Assembly: GCA_000469685.2 (NCBI GenBank)
Contig: LS997565.1
Location: forward strand, 31,404,645 to 31,468,644
DNA from: Haemonchus contortus
Lineage: Eukaryota; Nematoda; Chromadorea; Rhabditida; Trichostrongylidae
Length of the DNA: 64,000 nucleotides
Direction: 5' to 3'
The translations under genes and the position numbers were made by a program. The stretch's first letter is position 1. Every line of letters starts with the position of its first letter. Shown here in pieces: positions 61,767 through 64,000 of this stretch. The notes beneath the pieces were generated by a model. It saw nothing but the letters and a program-made list of their open reading frames with translations, was not told the DNA's origin and searched no databases.

Positions 61767-61970
61767 ATGCACGTTGGCAATGAGATCGCCCCGAAAACTG
61801 CTCGATATAAGATGGGCTACGATCTTCACAATAAGGTATACCCAAAGAATCTTTCCACTGGAGACCTAGTACTTTTGCAATTGGCGAATTGCTTCTCAGA
61901 CTCCGTCCGCCATATTTTCTGCAAGATGGTTGTAAAGGATGATGACGATACACATGAAATACCACTATGA
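61767..61970 (+). pseudogene. Fragment resembling the C-terminal end of a retrotransposon integrase
   Basis: A 67-codon frame reads ...KTARYKMGYDLHNKVYPKNL then STGDLVLLQL. The pattern YD-x-x-N/K-x-x-x-P-x(4)-GDLVLL is typical of the end of Ty3/gypsy-type integrase (GPY/F region). No catalytic core or other pol domain was seen nearby, so it is an isolated scrap. Confidence 0.45.
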
Positions 61971-63000
61971 TGTGATTCTATTGTCTGCATCTCTATTTTC
62001 GGCAAAGAGTGTAGAAAGATCTTGACGGGTCGTTTCCCAGCGCATGAGGTCCTCCCTTATGTTTTGATGCTCCTGGAAAAACACTTATTAAATTTAGCGT
62101 CTATTACGATAGCTCGCGTAAGCCTACCTCATAAACGGGCCGTTCGTAATTTCTTTTGCATATTTCACGGGGGCTGCATTCATGCTCGATAGTGCAAGGG
62201 TCTATGACAAATTCATCACTACTGATCTAAATTGTAGGTAACTTACTAAATTTATTCAAACATTCACCACAGTTATGGCAGAAATGTCGTCGCTTACCTT
62301 AATGGAATCTCCCAATGATTTACTTCCACTTTTCCACTTTTTGCTTTCCCTTTTGCATTGAATGCATCGGAAAACTTCCTCATACTTGTTCGTGCGCACC
62401 TTCTCAAAAGTATATGCATATTCTGTACCTGGAATCTATAGATTGAGACCCGGTTTTTGTGTACTTACCTACCTGCCCTTCTCCCATAAACCGTGCTGAA
62501 CGGTTCTCAGCAACTCAATGTTGGTTCCCAATTAAGCGGGACTTGGCGACTCTACCGACTCTGAAACAAGTGTGTTTTCAGGTAAGGTTTGAGGTAATAG
62601 AGGGGGGGGGGGATTGAGGGAGGTTGGGTAGGTTGAAGCAAAAGCTGTGGTACGGGTTAAAGCGGTTGGGTAGGTGCAGAAGTGTTATTGGAGCGGATTG
62701 GAGCAGCAATAAAGCTGAAGTGTACCCCGTGAAATCTCGGGATCAGTAGAATGTGTTCTCAGAATTTACAGTAAGGTTGTAAGCAAGGCTCTTTTTCTAT
62801 AGTCAACAGTTACATATAAACGAACTATCCACCAGGTTGAATAGTAGCTGATGACCTCTTTATGCTAAATTTAGTTTGAAGTATTGCAAGGCTCCTTGAG
62901 GAGTGTGAAATGGCCTAACTGATCAGCCGGAGGGCGTTCAGTGAACTTTTGAAAACGAGATGTCACTGTATCACAAATACGTCGCTTCTGTTAATGTTGT
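61971..63000. other. Noncoding stretch with a G11 tract
   Basis: I see no gene. A run of 11 G lies at 62602-62612, followed by GGAGGTTGGGTAGGTTG-type G/T-rich DNA. Confidence 0.5.
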
Positions 63001-63099
63001 TTGATATCACAGATGATTGAAAAGTCAAAAAAAAAACTGAAGAAATGTCTTTCACATCTTACACGAAGTTCATTTTCGGGTATACCGCGTTTTGCTATT

Positions 63100-63231
63100 C
63101 TACGTGGTAATAAAACCCTTGAAATCGCACATGTTGAAAGTGGCGTCAAAGACAGTCAGAAGTGGCGTCGAATGAGAGGCGGACACGTCATCGACACACC
63201 CGCCCATTAAATCATCGCGAACTGTGCCTTT
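63100..63231. mobile_element. MITE, TIR family A, right end only (copy 6)
   Basis: The end ...AATCATCGCGAACTGTGCCTTT (63210-63231) matches the other copies. No left inverted repeat was found upstream; the start given is approximate. Confidence 0.4.
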
Positions 63232-63246
63232 AAAATAAGATTAGTT

Positions 63247-63292
63247 ACGATTGAAGTCACTTCGCACCCAGATGCGAAGTGACTTCAGTCGT
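63247..63292. repeat. 20-bp hairpin, one G-T wobble, 6-nt loop
   Basis: ACGATTGAAGTCACTTCGCA (63247-63266) pairs with 63273-63292. Flanking TTAGTTACGA and TCGTAACTAA (63311-63320) form a second, outer inverted pair. It starts 16 nt after the MITE end at 63231. Confidence 0.7.
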
Positions 63293-63474
63293 AGCCTAAA
63301 CTTATTAGAGTCGTAACTAACCATGAGTTCGCAGGCGGAATCTACACCTCGCCCCTGCCATTAGTGATCAGTGATAGTGATTAGTGATGGCGCCCGCATC
63401 CCTTTGAAATTTAAAATCCAAAGCGGTTTCGTGCATATCCACCCCTAGTGAGCGGACTCTCTTCCTGCAACCTA

Positions 63475-63815
63475 ACCCAGAATTCCCCTCCTGCGGCCTG
63501 TGCTCCCACCAAATTTGAACGCTTTGAGTACTCGGGAACAGGAATCACGCACTTCCGCTGAAACCACTCTTATCGCACGCCACGCTCTCCGTAGGAGTGT
63601 AGCTCAGATCATTTGATCCTGGGTAGCATTTTTCATTCCCCATTTGTTTCATTTCTGTATAATCTGTTTCACTTCAACAATCACTTCAACAAACACGTAG
63701 GCACCATACAAGCTGGCGATAAACACATCAAGAGAACAACAGGCACACGGACATTTATGGTTTATATATAAACCAGTTGAGCTGCGCACGATACCGTGCG
63801 CGTTTCACGCCCTTC
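63475..63815. repeat. Helitron-like dispersed repeat, minus-oriented copy
   Basis: CACCAAATTTGAACGCTTTG with GGGAACAGGAATCACGCACT matches the block at 22.2, 23.2 and 33.8 kb. The end AACCAGTTGAGCTGCGCACG plus a GCGCACGATACCGTGCGC hairpin (about 63771-63803) is the inverse of the 55.8-kb end. Confidence 0.4.
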
Positions 63816-64000
63816 GATAAATGAACTCCTTTAAAGATGATTCTAAGCGGATTTATTCTAGTAGCCCAGAAGTGGGTTCCATCGATAACGGATTACTAAC
63901 GCCTTTTCTTTCTACACTATGCTTCTCTCGATGGAGACATCTCCCGCTTTCACATTTTTCACAGGGGTTATTCCTACTATACGCTTCATCATAGCATCGG

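Overview
This is nuclear DNA from a nematode, most likely a clade V (strongylid/hookworm-like) species. The evidence is genes split into many short exons by introns that are often 42-75 nt; TTTCAG acceptors lying directly upstream of start codons, as expected for spliced-leader trans-splicing; sequences matching the nematode SL1 spliced leader; and dense small DNA transposons. No bacterial or phage features were seen. Coordinates of spliced genes below span introns; exon limits are in the evidence text and come from reading frame and splice phase, not from transcripts.

Layout. 1-792: the 3' end of an unrecognised plus-strand gene. 793-19.4 kb: gene-poor, with a few weak exon candidates, a tRNA-like sequence and two copies of a small transposon (TIR family A). 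19.4-28.6 kb: a well resolved plus-strand gene for a claudin-like (Clc-like) four-TM protein with a long cytoplasmic tail and two alternative 3' ends, one ending in a PDZ-ligand motif. 30.6-30.9 kb: one orphan plus exon pair. 31.1-32.8 kb: a minus-strand gene for a small secreted protein of two LDL-receptor class A modules. 33-35 kb: Helitron-like repeats and a near-perfect palindrome. 35.2-39.9 kb: a nested retrotransposon cluster. A BEL/Pao-like LTR element on the minus strand has its 5' LTR interrupted by a dead mariner and by a second, gag-only LTR element. All four LTR copies carry an SL1-like 22-mer at the expected start of R, and the primer-binding site is of tRNA-Gly type. 40.3-43.1 kb: a predicted small secreted protein. 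43.2-43.7 kb: a Tc1-type MITE. 48.6-53.6 kb: phosphatidylserine synthase 1 (pssy-1/PTDSS1 type) on the minus strand, followed upstream by the end of another minus-strand gene (54.5-54.8 kb). 55.6-64 kb: repeats, including a ~1.5 kb fold-back element, hairpins, poly-C/G tracts and retroelement scraps.

The host genes do not form an evident pathway: one is a membrane/junction-type protein, one a phospholipid enzyme, and two are small secreted proteins. The most unusual signal is the LTR retroelement cluster: two diverged LTR families share almost nothing except an SL1-like start of the transcript and a short U5 block, and one copy keeps almost a whole tRNA-Gly sequence at its primer-binding site.
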